This document shows positions 15,088-21,506 of a stretch of 26,369 nt of DNA, in pieces. The DNA comes from CAYPOY01 sp964412395 (GTDB lineage Bacteria; Chloroflexota; Anaerolineae; B4-G1). Each line of letters starts with the position of its first letter. The first letter of the stretch is position 1. The stretch covers positions 1 to 26,369 of the forward strand of contig CAYPOY010000025.1 of the NCBI GenBank assembly GCA_964412395.1, given 5' to 3'. The notes below the pieces were generated by a model. That model was given only the letters and a program-made list of their open reading frames with translations. It was not told where the DNA came from and searched no databases. A program made the translations under genes and the position numbers.

Positions 15088-16767
15088 TTACCAGGCCTCG
15101 TCTTCCGGCTCTGGTCTCAATTCCAGCACCTCGTAGACCGGGTCAGGTTGGCTGTGACCCTTGACCTGTACGTAGCCGATGAACCTGGCCTCAACGTGGT
15201 CTTTGACACGCTCGTAAGCCTCGGCGCTGGTGAGAATCTGGCCTGGTTCGGCCAGACTGGAGAGCCGAGAGGAGAAGTTGACGCAGTTACCGATCGCGGT
15301 GAAGCTTTGCACCACGGCTGAGCCGATGTTGCCCACCACTGCCTGGCCGACGGTGATGCCGATGCCGAAGTGAAGCCGCTCCCGCTCGTCCACCTGTGCG
15401 TGGTGCTCGCGCACGGCCTGTTGCGTCGCCAGTGCCGCACGTATGGCCCGCAGGGTGTGATCCGCTTGTGGCACTGGAGCGTTGAAGATCGCCATCGCGC
15501 CATCACCCACGAACTTGTCCAGCATACCCTCCTGACCCAGGATTGCCCCTGCCGCCAGTGTCAGGTGCTTATTCAGCACCTCAATTTGGAACTCTGGCGA
15601 AGTTTTCTCGCTAAAGGCAGTGAACCCTCGGATGTCAGCGTAGAAGCTGGTGACCTCCTGGCGCACCCCTCCCAGGCGGACGCTTTCGGGGTTGGAGATC
15701 AGCCGCTCGACCACGGCCGGGGACACGTAACGCTCGAACATTCCCCGGATGCGGTGCATCTTGGCCTTCAACTGCCGTCGCTCCGTCAGGTCATCCACCA
15801 CGATCGCGACGCCAGTGGTCACATTGCGACTATCTTTGAGGGGAGAGAGGTTTATACGCAGCCAGACCGGTCCACGAGGGGGGAGTTCCGGCTGGATTTC
15901 GTAGGACACCGTTGGAATCTCGCCGCGTTTGACCAATCTCACCATGTGATGCAGGTCTTCCCCCAGGGAGTGCAGAACCTGTTGACAGGGACAGTCAATA
16001 GCATCGCCAGCCTGAATACCCAGAATGACCTCAGCGGCGTGGTTGAAGAGGGTCACCCTGTCTTGAACGTCGGTGGTGATAGCGCCGCTGGCGATGCTGC
16101 TGAACGCGTTTTCCATCAGGTGCTTCATCTCGGTGACGGTGGCCAGATTGCGGCGCACACTGGTGAAAAGGCGTGCGTTTTCCACCGCCAGCGCTGACTG
16201 GTCGGCCAACGTATTGAGAAAGGCCAGGTCATCGGAGTGATAGGGCTGATTGGAGCGCTTGGGGCCCAGCGCGAGCCAGCCACTCAGTCGCTCCCGGGTG
16301 CGCAGAGGCACGTAGACCACCGTTCCCAATGCGTCCATCTGTGCCCGCTCACCGGCCAATTCGGCTGGCAATTCCCTCCCGGCCGGCAGGTACAAAGGTT
16401 CCTGGTGGTTCCTCAGCCAGTGTGTCAGCGCACCGTCGGGCACCAAAATGGCCGGAAGTGTCGCGTGTTTACCCCCGCCTATAGTCTGCCCGACGTAGCA
16501 AGTCCGATCTTCGTCGTAAAGGCAAGCCCACTGGCAAGTAGGGCGTAGGGTCTCCTCGACCCGCCCGCCGACCCTCGCCAGCGCGACATTCAGGTCTAAT
16601 GTCTGCGTTAACTCACGGCTGAAGTCCTGGAGTGTGGCCCGGTAGCCCATCGGCTCGTGGCGAAAGACGCGATTCACTATCCGTTGGGCCCAGTTCCGCA
16701 GATGGTTGAAGGACAAGACCCTCGCCAGGTGCATGGCGATGTCGCTATGCTTCTGTGACGCGCTCAC
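15088..16767 (-). CDS. GAF-PAS-class III adenylate cyclase
   Basis: This is a soluble 559-residue sensor enzyme. Residues about 55-205 look like a GAF domain (VYVPLRTRERLSGWLALGPK, LAFLNTLADQSALAVENARLF), and about 220-345 like a PAS domain ending in VVDDLTERRQL. A short coiled linker leads to a complete class III cyclase domain: metal Asp378 and Asp422, Lys418 and Thr490 for purine binding, Asn497 and Arg501 for catalysis. Lys/Thr indicates ATP as substrate (class IIIb-like). It begins with GTG directly after a 14-base palindrome (16768-16781) that contains the Shine-Dalgarno. It is the second cyclase within 8 kb, with the secreted protease between them. Confidence 0.9.
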   Translation of the reverse strand: MSASQKHSDIAMHLARVLSFNHLRNWAQRIVNRVFRHEPMGYRATLQDFSRELTQTLDLNVALARVGGRVEETLRPTCQWACLYDEDRTCYVGQTIGGGKHATLPAILVPDGALTHWLRNHQEPLYLPAGRELPAELAGERAQMDALGTVVYVPLRTRERLSGWLALGPKRSNQPYHSDDLAFLNTLADQSALAVENARLFTSVRRNLATVTEMKHLMENAFSSIASGAITTDVQDRVTLFNHAAEVILGIQAGDAIDCPCQQVLHSLGEDLHHMVRLVKRGEIPTVSYEIQPELPPRGPVWLRINLSPLKDSRNVTTGVAIVVDDLTERRQLKAKMHRIRGMFERYVSPAVVERLISNPESVRLGGVRQEVTSFYADIRGFTAFSEKTSPEFQIEVLNKHLTLAAGAILGQEGMLDKFVGDGAMAIFNAPVPQADHTLRAIRAALATQQAVREHHAQVDERERLHFGIGITVGQAVVGNIGSAVVQSFTAIGNCVNFSSRLSSLAEPGQILTSAEAYERVKDHVEARFIGYVQVKGHSQPDPVYEVLELRPEPEDEAW

Positions 16768-16781
16768 GAGGAGATCTCCTC
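16768..16781 (-). promoter_or_regulatory. Palindrome overlapping the ribosome binding site of the GAF-PAS cyclase
   Basis: GAGGAGATCTCCTC is a perfect 14-base palindrome immediately before the GTG start. GAGGAG is the only Shine-Dalgarno and could pair with CTCCTC around a GATC loop, which would mask the start. Confidence 0.5.
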
Positions 16782-16884
16782 AAGGGCAATTGCCAGGCCT
16801 TGTCGTGAATGCATGCTCTGAGTATGGATTATGCCAAATAAGTGCAGGAGACGCGGACTGTACACGTTTCCTCCTCCCAACCTT

Positions 16885-16913
16885 ATTATACAGGGAAGCG
16901 CGAGTGGGAGCAA
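16885..16913 (-). promoter_or_regulatory. Promoter of the GAF-PAS cyclase, TTGCTC-N17-TATAAT
   Basis: On the minus strand TTGCTC (16913-16908) precedes TATAAT (16890-16885) by 17 bases. Both boxes and the spacing are identical to the promoter at 4493-4521. The leader would be about 110 bases long. Confidence 0.6.
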
Positions 16914-16964
16914 GAGGCCTTGCCTATAGTGAAAGCATAGCGCGGCTGAGCCACAACCAACGTA

Positions 16965-16985
16965 GGGCAAGATGACATCTTGTCC
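16965..16985. repeat. Palindromic repeat, GGGCAAGAT-GAC-ATCTTGTCC
   Basis: A second copy of the element at 12659-12679, with the arm centre changed compensatorily (AGAT/ATCT instead of AGTT/AACT) and one G-T pair. The compensatory change suggests that the hairpin is what is conserved. Confidence 0.7.
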
Positions 16986-17069
16986 CACAAAATTCTCGCG
17001 GACAACGCAAATCTTGTAGGGCAATTCTATATGACGCTTTGACATCTCCGTCAAGCAGGCGCAGGGCAC

Positions 17070-17087
17070 GGTTGCGAATCGCGTCCC
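17070..17087. repeat. GGTTGCGAAYCGCGTCCC repeat, copy 1
   Basis: An 18-base word that recurs at 17993-18010 with a single difference (T for C at position 10). GGTTGCGAACC is itself an imperfect palindrome. Confidence 0.75.
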
Positions 17088-17143
17088 GGCGCTGTTCTCA
17101 GTTCTCCGCCATCGCCATTTGAGCTTGAGCGGGAGGTTAAGCT

Positions 17144-17209
17144 GTGAGCGCGCTCAAAGAACGGTACGCGGCCAGGCTGGCGGATTACCTCCAATGGCTA
17201 AATTCATAA
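17144..17209 (+). pseudogene. Short 21-residue open frame with a good ribosome binding site, possible gene remnant
   Basis: A GTG follows GGGAGG by seven bases and encodes VSALKERYAARLADYLQWLNS before TAA. The amphipathic, well-formed start looks like the N-terminus of a larger protein that was truncated. A terminator-like hairpin follows 20 bases later. It could also be a real small protein or chance. Confidence 0.3.
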
Positions 17210-17229
17210 TCAGCGTTACATAATGTGAA

Positions 17230-17256
17230 ACTGCCCAGTTATGGGGCGGTGTTTTT
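17230..17256 (+). terminator. Putative intrinsic terminator
   Basis: ACTGCCC (17230-17236) pairs with GGGCGGT (17244-17250, one G-T pair) around a seven-base loop and is followed by GTTTTT. It reads in the plus direction and would end the transcript of the 21-codon frame. Confidence 0.5.
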
Positions 17257-17403
17257 GTCTGGTTTGCTCGCTTCACCGATGCGCAGCAAGTGCCATCAGC
17301 CACGCAGTGAGGGCAATTGCCACCGTGCTCTGGCCGCGGATTTGGCCTTCTTTGCAATTGTTGAGGTGCTGTTCGTTATGTTATGCTGAAAATCAAGCCA
17401 AAC

Positions 17404-17432
17404 TTGCCCTGAAAGGCCATAGATGGTATAAT
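17404..17432 (+). promoter_or_regulatory. Promoter of the toxin-antitoxin operon, TTGCCC-N17-TATAAT
   Basis: TTGCCC (17404-17409) and TATAAT (17427-17432) lie 17 bases apart. AGGGGG follows, then the ATG at 17453. Antitoxins of this type usually repress such a promoter; the operator is probably near the -10. Confidence 0.65.
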
Positions 17433-17452
17433 GGTCTAAAAGGGGGTGTATA

Positions 17453-17719
17453 ATGACAGTGATGAGTATTAGCCAGTTCAAAGACGCGCTTTCCTCTGCG
17501 TTGAACCGCGTAGCCTATGGCCGGGAGCGTATCGTCATTGTCAGCCGTGGGAAGCCCAAAGCGGCGGTGATTAGCCTGGACGATCTGAAACGCCTGGATG
17601 ACTTTGATGACGCACTCGCCGCCCGTGAGGCCGTCGAAGAATACGAGCGCGGTGAAACCATCAGCCTGGAAGAACTCATAGCGGAACTGGAAAAGGGCAC
17701 CGGTGGCGTACCAGATTAG
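17453..17719 (+). CDS. Phd/YefM family antitoxin
   Basis: This 88-residue protein has the Phd/YefM N-terminal DNA-binding fold: SISQFKDALSSALNRV, ERIVIVSRGKPKAAVISLDDLKRL. The acidic flexible C-terminus (EEYERGETISLEELIAELEKG) would wrap and neutralise the toxin. It is followed by a RelE-type toxin gene whose GTG start overlaps its last 17 bases, the usual order for such pairs. It should bind and repress its own promoter at 17404-17432. Confidence 0.9.
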   Translation: MTVMSISQFKDALSSALNRVAYGRERIVIVSRGKPKAAVISLDDLKRLDDFDDALAAREAVEEYERGETISLEELIAELEKGTGGVPD

Positions 17720-17975
17720 GATAAGCAAGCGAGTGAGAAAAGCAATGTCCCGCTTTCCTCGGCTGGGTCAAGCGAGGATTCTAGCGACGATCAAAAAACT
17801 GGCCGCAGAGCCCCGTCCCGCAGGGTGCAGGCCCGTCAAGGGGGCCGAAAAAGGCACGTATCGTGTCCGAGTGGGGGACTATCGAGTAATCTACGTCGTG
17901 ATGGATGGTGCACAGGTTGTCATCGTGGCACGAGTGGCTAGACGGGGTGAAAGCACTTACCGAGGGTTAGAGTGA
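17703..17975 (+). CDS. RelE/ParE family toxin
   Basis: This 90-residue basic protein shows the RelE fold: YQIRISKRVRKAMSRFP, an internal helix pair, then RPVKGAEKGTYRVRVGDYRVIYVV and a final strand with VARVARRGESTY. The GxYRxRxGDYRVIY motif is diagnostic of RelE/ParE toxins. RelE members cut mRNA in the ribosome; ParE members poison gyrase. The R-x-GDYRVIY pattern fits RelE better. Translation is coupled to the antitoxin by the 17-base overlap. GTG start. Confidence 0.9.
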   Translation: MAYQIRISKRVRKAMSRFPRLGQARILATIKKLAAEPRPAGCRPVKGAEKGTYRVRVGDYRVIYVVMDGAQVVIVARVARRGESTYRGLE

Positions 17976-17992
17976 AGGTGGGTGAGCGGAGC

Positions 17993-18010
17993 GGTTGCGA
18001 ACCGCGTCCC
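17993..18010. repeat. GGTTGCGAAYCGCGTCCC repeat, copy 2, carrying a -35 box
   Basis: Identical to 17070-17087 apart from one base. TTGCGA inside it sits 17 bases before TATAGT of the ubiX promoter. Confidence 0.75.
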
Positions 18011-18023
18011 TTTGTGGTATAGT
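17995..18023 (+). promoter_or_regulatory. Putative ubiX promoter, TTGCGA-N17-TATAGT
   Basis: TTGCGA (17995-18000) lies in a dispersed repeat and TATAGT (18018-18023) just outside it. The leader then runs through a second repeat (18033-18064) to the ATG at 18084. The upstream toxin gene ends at 17975, so this is the first chance for separate transcription. Confidence 0.5.
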
Positions 18024-18032
18024 GCCGCCAAG

Positions 18033-18064
18033 AACGTGACGCGTGAAGCGTGAAACGTGAAGCA
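18033..18064. repeat. ACGTGA-type repeat in the ubiX leader
   Basis: AACGTGACGC, GTGAAGC, GTGAAAC and GTGAAGC units lie between the -10 box and the start codon. They belong to the family also seen at 1127-1164 and 7550-7578. Confidence 0.75.
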
Positions 18065-18083
18065 GACAGGAGCGGACTAGCGG

Positions 18084-18689
18084 ATGAAGCGGAAACGATT
18101 GATCGTCGGCATCTCGGGGGCTAGCGGCGCGATCTACGGCATCCGGTTGCTGGAAGTGCTGGCGGGGCGTTCCGAGATTGAGACGCACCTGGTCATCAGT
18201 CAGGCTGCTCGCCTGATCGTCGCTCACGAGACTGACCGCACGGTGGCGGAGGTGGAGGCGTTGGCCAACCGTGCCTACGCCCCCGATGATCTCGTGGCCC
18301 CTATCGCCAGCGGATCCTTCGCCACAGACGGCATGGTCATCACGCCCTGCTCGATCAAGACGTTATCTGCCGTCGCCCATTCCTACGCCGCCAACCTGAT
18401 GAGCCGCGCCGCCGACGCTACGCTCAAGGAGGGGCGTCCGTTGGTGCTCGTCGTGCGGGAGACCCCTCTGCACCTGGGCCATCTCCGTTTGATGATGCGC
18501 GCGGCTGAGATCGGCGCGATCATCTTCCCGCCCATTCCCGCTTTCTACGGCCATCCGCAGACCGTCGCTGGATTCGTGGATGGCATCGTAGGGCGTGTGC
18601 TGGCGCGGCTGGGAGTGGAGAACGAGTTGTATGTGAGGTGGCAGGGAGATGAGCACACAAATCAAAGCCGCCACGCGCGGCCTCCCTAG
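18084..18689 (+). CDS. ubiX: UbiX-family flavin prenyltransferase
   Basis: This 201-residue flavoprotein-type enzyme joins dimethylallyl phosphate to reduced FMN to make prenylated FMN, the cofactor of UbiD-type decarboxylases. Diagnostic features are VGISGASGAIYGIRLLE at the start, the ASGSFATDGMVITPCSIKTLSAVAHSYAANLMSRAADATLKEGR block, VLVVRETPLHLGHLRLMMRAAEIGAIIFPPIPAFY, and a C-terminal VDGIVGRVLARLG. The last 40 bases overlap the next gene, and the final residues (EHTNQSRHARPP) are not family-like. No UbiD partner is in the window. Confidence 0.93.
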   Translation: MKRKRLIVGISGASGAIYGIRLLEVLAGRSEIETHLVISQAARLIVAHETDRTVAEVEALANRAYAPDDLVAPIASGSFATDGMVITPCSIKTLSAVAHSYAANLMSRAADATLKEGRPLVLVVRETPLHLGHLRLMMRAAEIGAIIFPPIPAFYGHPQTVAGFVDGIVGRVLARLGVENELYVRWQGDEHTNQSRHARPP

Positions 18690-19374
18690 TTTCGTCTGGC
18701 GGGAGGGACAGGAACGGCGCTTCCAGATGGTGTGCCGCTGGGTGACGCTACCGGGCCGGCGTGTGCTTGATGTGGGCTGTGGCATAGGGATGTACATGGC
18801 CGCCTTCCTCCGCGAGACCCCCCACGTTTTCGGCGTCGAGATCGAGTGCGAGCGGGCGCTGGAAGCGCGGGAGCGGGCCGCTGGTGTGGTCCAGGCCCCT
18901 GGGGAACGTCTCCCGTTCTCCGAGGCTGCCTTCGACGTCGTTTTCTCTCACGAGGTGCTGGAACACGTCACCGACGATCAGGCCTGCGTGGCCGAAATGG
19001 TGCGCGTGACCCGGTCCGGCGGCCGCATCGTCGTCTTCGTCCCCAACCGGCTCTATCCCTTCGAGACCCACGGTATCTTCTGGCGCGGGCGCTACCACTT
19101 CGGCAACATGCCATTGGTCAACTGGCTGCCCACGCCGCTGCGCAACCGGCTGGCCCCCCACGTTCGTGCCTACACCGTCGGTGGCCTGCACCGTCTCTTC
19201 GACGGTCTTCCCGTGCGTGTCATTCACCACACGCAAATCTTTCCCGGCTACGATAATATCGTCGCCCGCGCCCCTGTTCCGGGCCGGGCATTACGCGCCG
19301 TCACCTACGCCCTCGAGCGCACCCCGCTCCGCGCATTCGGCCTTTCACACATGCTGGTGGTAGAGAGAAATTGA
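18649..19374 (+). CDS. Class I SAM-dependent methyltransferase (Methyltransf_11 type)
   Basis: This 241-residue soluble enzyme has the SAM-binding motif I VLDVGCGIGMYMAAF, the acidic residue in FGVEIE after beta 2, LPFSEAAFDVVFSHEVLEHVTDD (motif IV/post-motif) and VRVTRSGGRIVVFVPNRLYPFE. The C-terminal part (RLAPHVRAYTVGGLHRLFDGLPVRVIHH) is typical of generic small-molecule or lipid methyltransferases. The substrate is unknown. It overlaps the end of ubiX by 41 bases in another frame, with GAGGTGG before the ATG, which implies co-transcription but not necessarily a shared pathway. Confidence 0.85.
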   Translation: MSTQIKAATRGLPSFVWREGQERRFQMVCRWVTLPGRRVLDVGCGIGMYMAAFLRETPHVFGVEIECERALEARERAAGVVQAPGERLPFSEAAFDVVFSHEVLEHVTDDQACVAEMVRVTRSGGRIVVFVPNRLYPFETHGIFWRGRYHFGNMPLVNWLPTPLRNRLAPHVRAYTVGGLHRLFDGLPVRVIHHTQIFPGYDNIVARAPVPGRALRAVTYALERTPLRAFGLSHMLVVERN

Positions 19375-19385
19375 CTTCCGGAAGT
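19374..19385. other. 12-base palindrome between convergent genes
   Basis: ACTTCCGGAAGT spans the junction where the methyltransferase (plus) and HAD (minus) genes end ten bases apart. It has no loop or T run, so it does not look like a normal terminator. Confidence 0.4.
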
Positions 19386-20212
19386 TACCTTGCCAGTCCT
19401 GGCTTAGTGGAGCGAAGAGTCAGCACGAAGCGCTCGATAGCCACCGCCGCGCCATCCTCCGCCAGCGGCGGCGCAACCCAGTCAGCGATCGCTTTGGCCG
19501 CCGGACTGCCATTCCCCATCGCCACACCCACCCCGGCCCAGGCGATCATGTCGGCATCGTTGCCCTGATCGCCGACCGCCATCACCTGCGCCCGGGGAAC
19601 GTCCAGGTGAGCGGCCAGCCGCCGCAGTGCATCCCCTTTCGACACCCCCAGCGGGTTCCCCTCGACGAACATCGCGTGGGAGCGCACTACCTCCATCCGT
19701 CCCTCGAAGCGGCGACGCAACTCTGCCTCGACGCGGTCAGCCTCAGGCGGCTCGGCGACGACGATGAATTTGACCGGCTCGTGCTGTTCGAGCACAGGGA
19801 GCAGGTCGTCCAGCCAGACCAATCGTTCGCCCAACAAGGTACGATAGAAGGTTTCGGGGTACTGCTGTCCGCCGACGAAGACGTCTTCGTCAGCGTAGAG
19901 CACGACGTGCCACCCACGCCGGGCTTGCCATTCCAACACCTCGCGCACCAGCGCCGGCTCCATCGTCGCGCGGTAGAGAGGGGCATCGGAGTCCGGGGCC
20001 TGGATCAGTCCCCCCTGGTAGCAGATAAGCGGCGCGGTGATACCCAGGTCCCGCGCAAAAGTGAGCGTGGCGTCGAACATGCGGCCCGTGGCCAGGGTGA
20101 CGGCCACTCCACACTCCCAGGCAGCGGTGATGGCACGCCGCACCCTGGGGGAGATGACCAGGTCGTCGCCTATCAGCGTGCCATCCAGGTCAAGCGCCAG
20201 AAGCCGGATCAC
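19385..20212 (-). CDS. Cof-type HAD-IIB family phosphatase
   Basis: This 275-residue soluble hydrolase has HAD motif I DLDGT (nucleophile Asp8, Asp10), motif II in TLATGR, the conserved Lys in GVSKGDALRRL, and motif IV VGDQGNDADMIAWAGVGVAMGNG. The C2B cap lies between about residues 85 and 190. Such enzymes remove phosphate from sugar phosphates or cofactors such as FMN/PLP; the substrate here is unknown. The start is the GTG at 20212, which overlaps the prmC stop (GTGA). The frame continues upstream to 20527, but that part is antisense-like Pro/Arg/Gly sequence overlapping prmC. Confidence 0.9.
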   Translation of the reverse strand: MIRLLALDLDGTLIGDDLVISPRVRRAITAAWECGVAVTLATGRMFDATLTFARDLGITAPLICYQGGLIQAPDSDAPLYRATMEPALVREVLEWQARRGWHVVLYADEDVFVGGQQYPETFYRTLLGERLVWLDDLLPVLEQHEPVKFIVVAEPPEADRVEAELRRRFEGRMEVVRSHAMFVEGNPLGVSKGDALRRLAAHLDVPRAQVMAVGDQGNDADMIAWAGVGVAMGNGSPAAKAIADWVAPPLAEDGAAVAIERFVLTLRSTKPGLAR

Positions 20213-21105
20213 GTCTGCACCTTCAGCACCCGGTCGCGCCCGGCCAGGTCGGGGTGTACGCGGACTGTGGCCTGGGGGAAGCAGGTGTGGGCTAGATGGA
20301 TCGCTGCCTCTCCCTGGTCGGCGCTGATCTCGATCAGCAGCCCGCCGCCGGGGCGCAGTACCGCCGGGGCCTGGACCAGCAGCCGCCGGATGACGTTCAG
20401 CCCATCCAGGCTGCCGTCGAGCGCCAGCCGGGGCTCGTGATCGCGCACTGACGCAGGCAGCGAGGCACATTCGTCCGTGGGAATGTAGGGCGGATTGGAG
20501 ACGATCAGGTCCACCGGGCCGGGGCACGGGGCGAGCACATCGCCTACCATCAGCCGCACCCGCTCGGCGACGCCATGTCGCTCCACGTTCCGCCGCGCCA
20601 CGGCCAGCGCCGCCGGCGAAATCTCAATGGCGTAGACAGTGGCATTGGGCAAGTGGACCGCCAGGGAGACGGCGATGCATCCGGAGCCTGTGCCTACGTC
20701 AGCGATGAGTAGATGAGTAGATGGGAAGCGAGCGGATGAAGAACAAGCAGCAAGGGCCAGGTCCACCAGCGTCTCAGTTTCGGGGCGAGGGATGAGGACC
20801 TCAGGCGTGACCTCAAACTCCAGATTGTAGAACTCGACGCGACCGGTGAGGTAGGGGAGGGGATAGCCGGAAGCACGGCGGTGGATAAGGGCTCGGTAGT
20901 TGGATAGTTGGTCGGGAGTGAGGATGCGTTCGGAGTGGGCCAGCAGCGCGGTGTGGGAAATGTCCAGCGCGTGGCTCAGCAGTACCTCGGCTTCGAGGCG
21001 GGGCGCGTCGGTAGCGGCGCTGAGGAGGGCGGAGGCCTCTATGATGCTCTCTCGTATCTCCCGCGCCCGTTCGCACACCCGCTCCACGTCAATTCCCTGC
21101 ATCAC
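20209..21105 (-). CDS. prmC: Peptide chain release factor N5-glutamine methyltransferase
   Basis: This 298-residue enzyme methylates the Gln of the GGQ motif of release factors. It has the N-terminal helical domain (LSHALDISHTALLAH, RRASGYPLPYLTG), EFEVTPEVLIPRPETETLVDLAL, SAM motif I ADVGTGSGCIAVSLA and the catalytic NPPYIP (204-207). Between DLALAACS and ADVGTGSG it carries about twelve extra residues (SSARFPSTHLLI), translated from a GATGAGTA repeat at 20702-20741. Its substrate gene prfA lies two genes upstream in the same chain. The start is a GTG at 21105 overlapping the previous stop, or the ATG next to it at 21102. Confidence 0.93.
   Translation of the reverse strand: MMQGIDVERVCERAREIRESIIEASALLSAATDAPRLEAEVLLSHALDISHTALLAHSERILTPDQLSNYRALIHRRASGYPLPYLTGRVEFYNLEFEVTPEVLIPRPETETLVDLALAACSSSARFPSTHLLIADVGTGSGCIAVSLAVHLPNATVYAIEISPAALAVARRNVERHGVAERVRLMVGDVLAPCPGPVDLIVSNPPYIPTDECASLPASVRDHEPRLALDGSLDGLNVIRRLLVQAPAVLRPGGGLLIEISADQGEAAIHLAHTCFPQATVRVHPDLAGRDRVLKVQT
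20702..20741. repeat. GATGAGTA-type repeat in frame in prmC
   Basis: GATGAGTA, GATGAGTA and GATGGGAAG units, followed by GCGGATGAAG, are read on the minus strand as residues of about 122-134 of PrmC, directly before SAM motif I. The frame is kept. Confidence 0.7.
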
Positions 21106-21506
21106 GATGTCACCTCCCGAAGGTATTCCTGAACGTAGTACGAGAATTCCATGTAGGCCAGCCCTACCCGCTCAATGAGATTGGTCAGGCACTCGTCGTC
21201 CCGGCCAAAGAGCACCTCCCCGCGATGTAAAACGCTATGTTGGAAGCCAAGGGGGGCCTCGTTCAGAACGTGTACATCTGCAGGGACGTGCAGAGCCAGT
21301 GTCAGGTCAACGGAGAGTGCCATCTCATACTCGAAGAGATCCCGCCCCGAGGCCCAGACGGGGTCCAGGTAAACGGCCACGTCCACGTCATAGTACGGCA
21401 GAGCCTCGTCCACGAAGGAGCCGTGGAGATAGGCGAAGGCAATTTCCTGATGCGGCTCCAACGCTGCCTGGAGTCGCTGCCGGAGGTCCGCCCGCCGTTC
21501 TATCAC
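21102..21506 (-). CDS. Minimal nucleotidyltransferase-fold protein (MNT/pol-beta type)
   Basis: This 134-residue protein carries the nucleotidyltransferase signature GSF (Gly29-Ser30) followed by DVDVAV (Asp40, Asp42) and a third candidate Asp77 in PADVHVLN. The rest is a helical tail without Cys. Stand-alone MNT proteins are often the antitoxin/AMPylase partner of a HEPN toxin, but no HEPN gene is next to it. It sits between prfA and prmC with four-base overlaps on both sides (ATGA and GTGA), so it is translated together with the release factor system. Its role could be modification of a translation factor or RNA; this is inference. Confidence 0.8.
   Translation of the reverse strand: MIERRADLRQRLQAALEPHQEIAFAYLHGSFVDEALPYYDVDVAVYLDPVWASGRDLFEYEMALSVDLTLALHVPADVHVLNEAPLGFQHSVLHRGEVLFGRDDECLTNLIERVGLAYMEFSYYVQEYLREVTS

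Larger units (their letters stand above)
16782..17452. other. Intergenic region with two promoters, repeats, a terminator and a small open frame
   Basis: About 670 bases lie between the cyclase and the antitoxin genes. They hold the minus-strand cyclase promoter (16885-16913), a palindromic repeat (16965-16985), a GGTTGCGAA repeat (17070-17087), a 21-codon frame (17144-17209), a terminator (17230-17256) and the antitoxin promoter (17404-17432). No larger gene is recognisable. Confidence 0.7.

Noticed and set aside
18084..19374. ubiX and methyltransferase as a quinone synthesis operon
   Set aside because: The methyltransferase lacks UbiE/MenG features beyond the general SAM fold, and no UbiD or other quinone gene is nearby.
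20213..20527. N-terminal extension of the HAD phosphatase
   Set aside because: The extension lies within prmC in another frame and has no HAD features; the GTG at 20212 starts right before DLDGT.
21102..21506. Nucleotidyltransferase as half of a HEPN-MNT toxin-antitoxin pair
   Set aside because: Both neighbours are prfA and prmC with overlapping codons; no HEPN-like gene is present.
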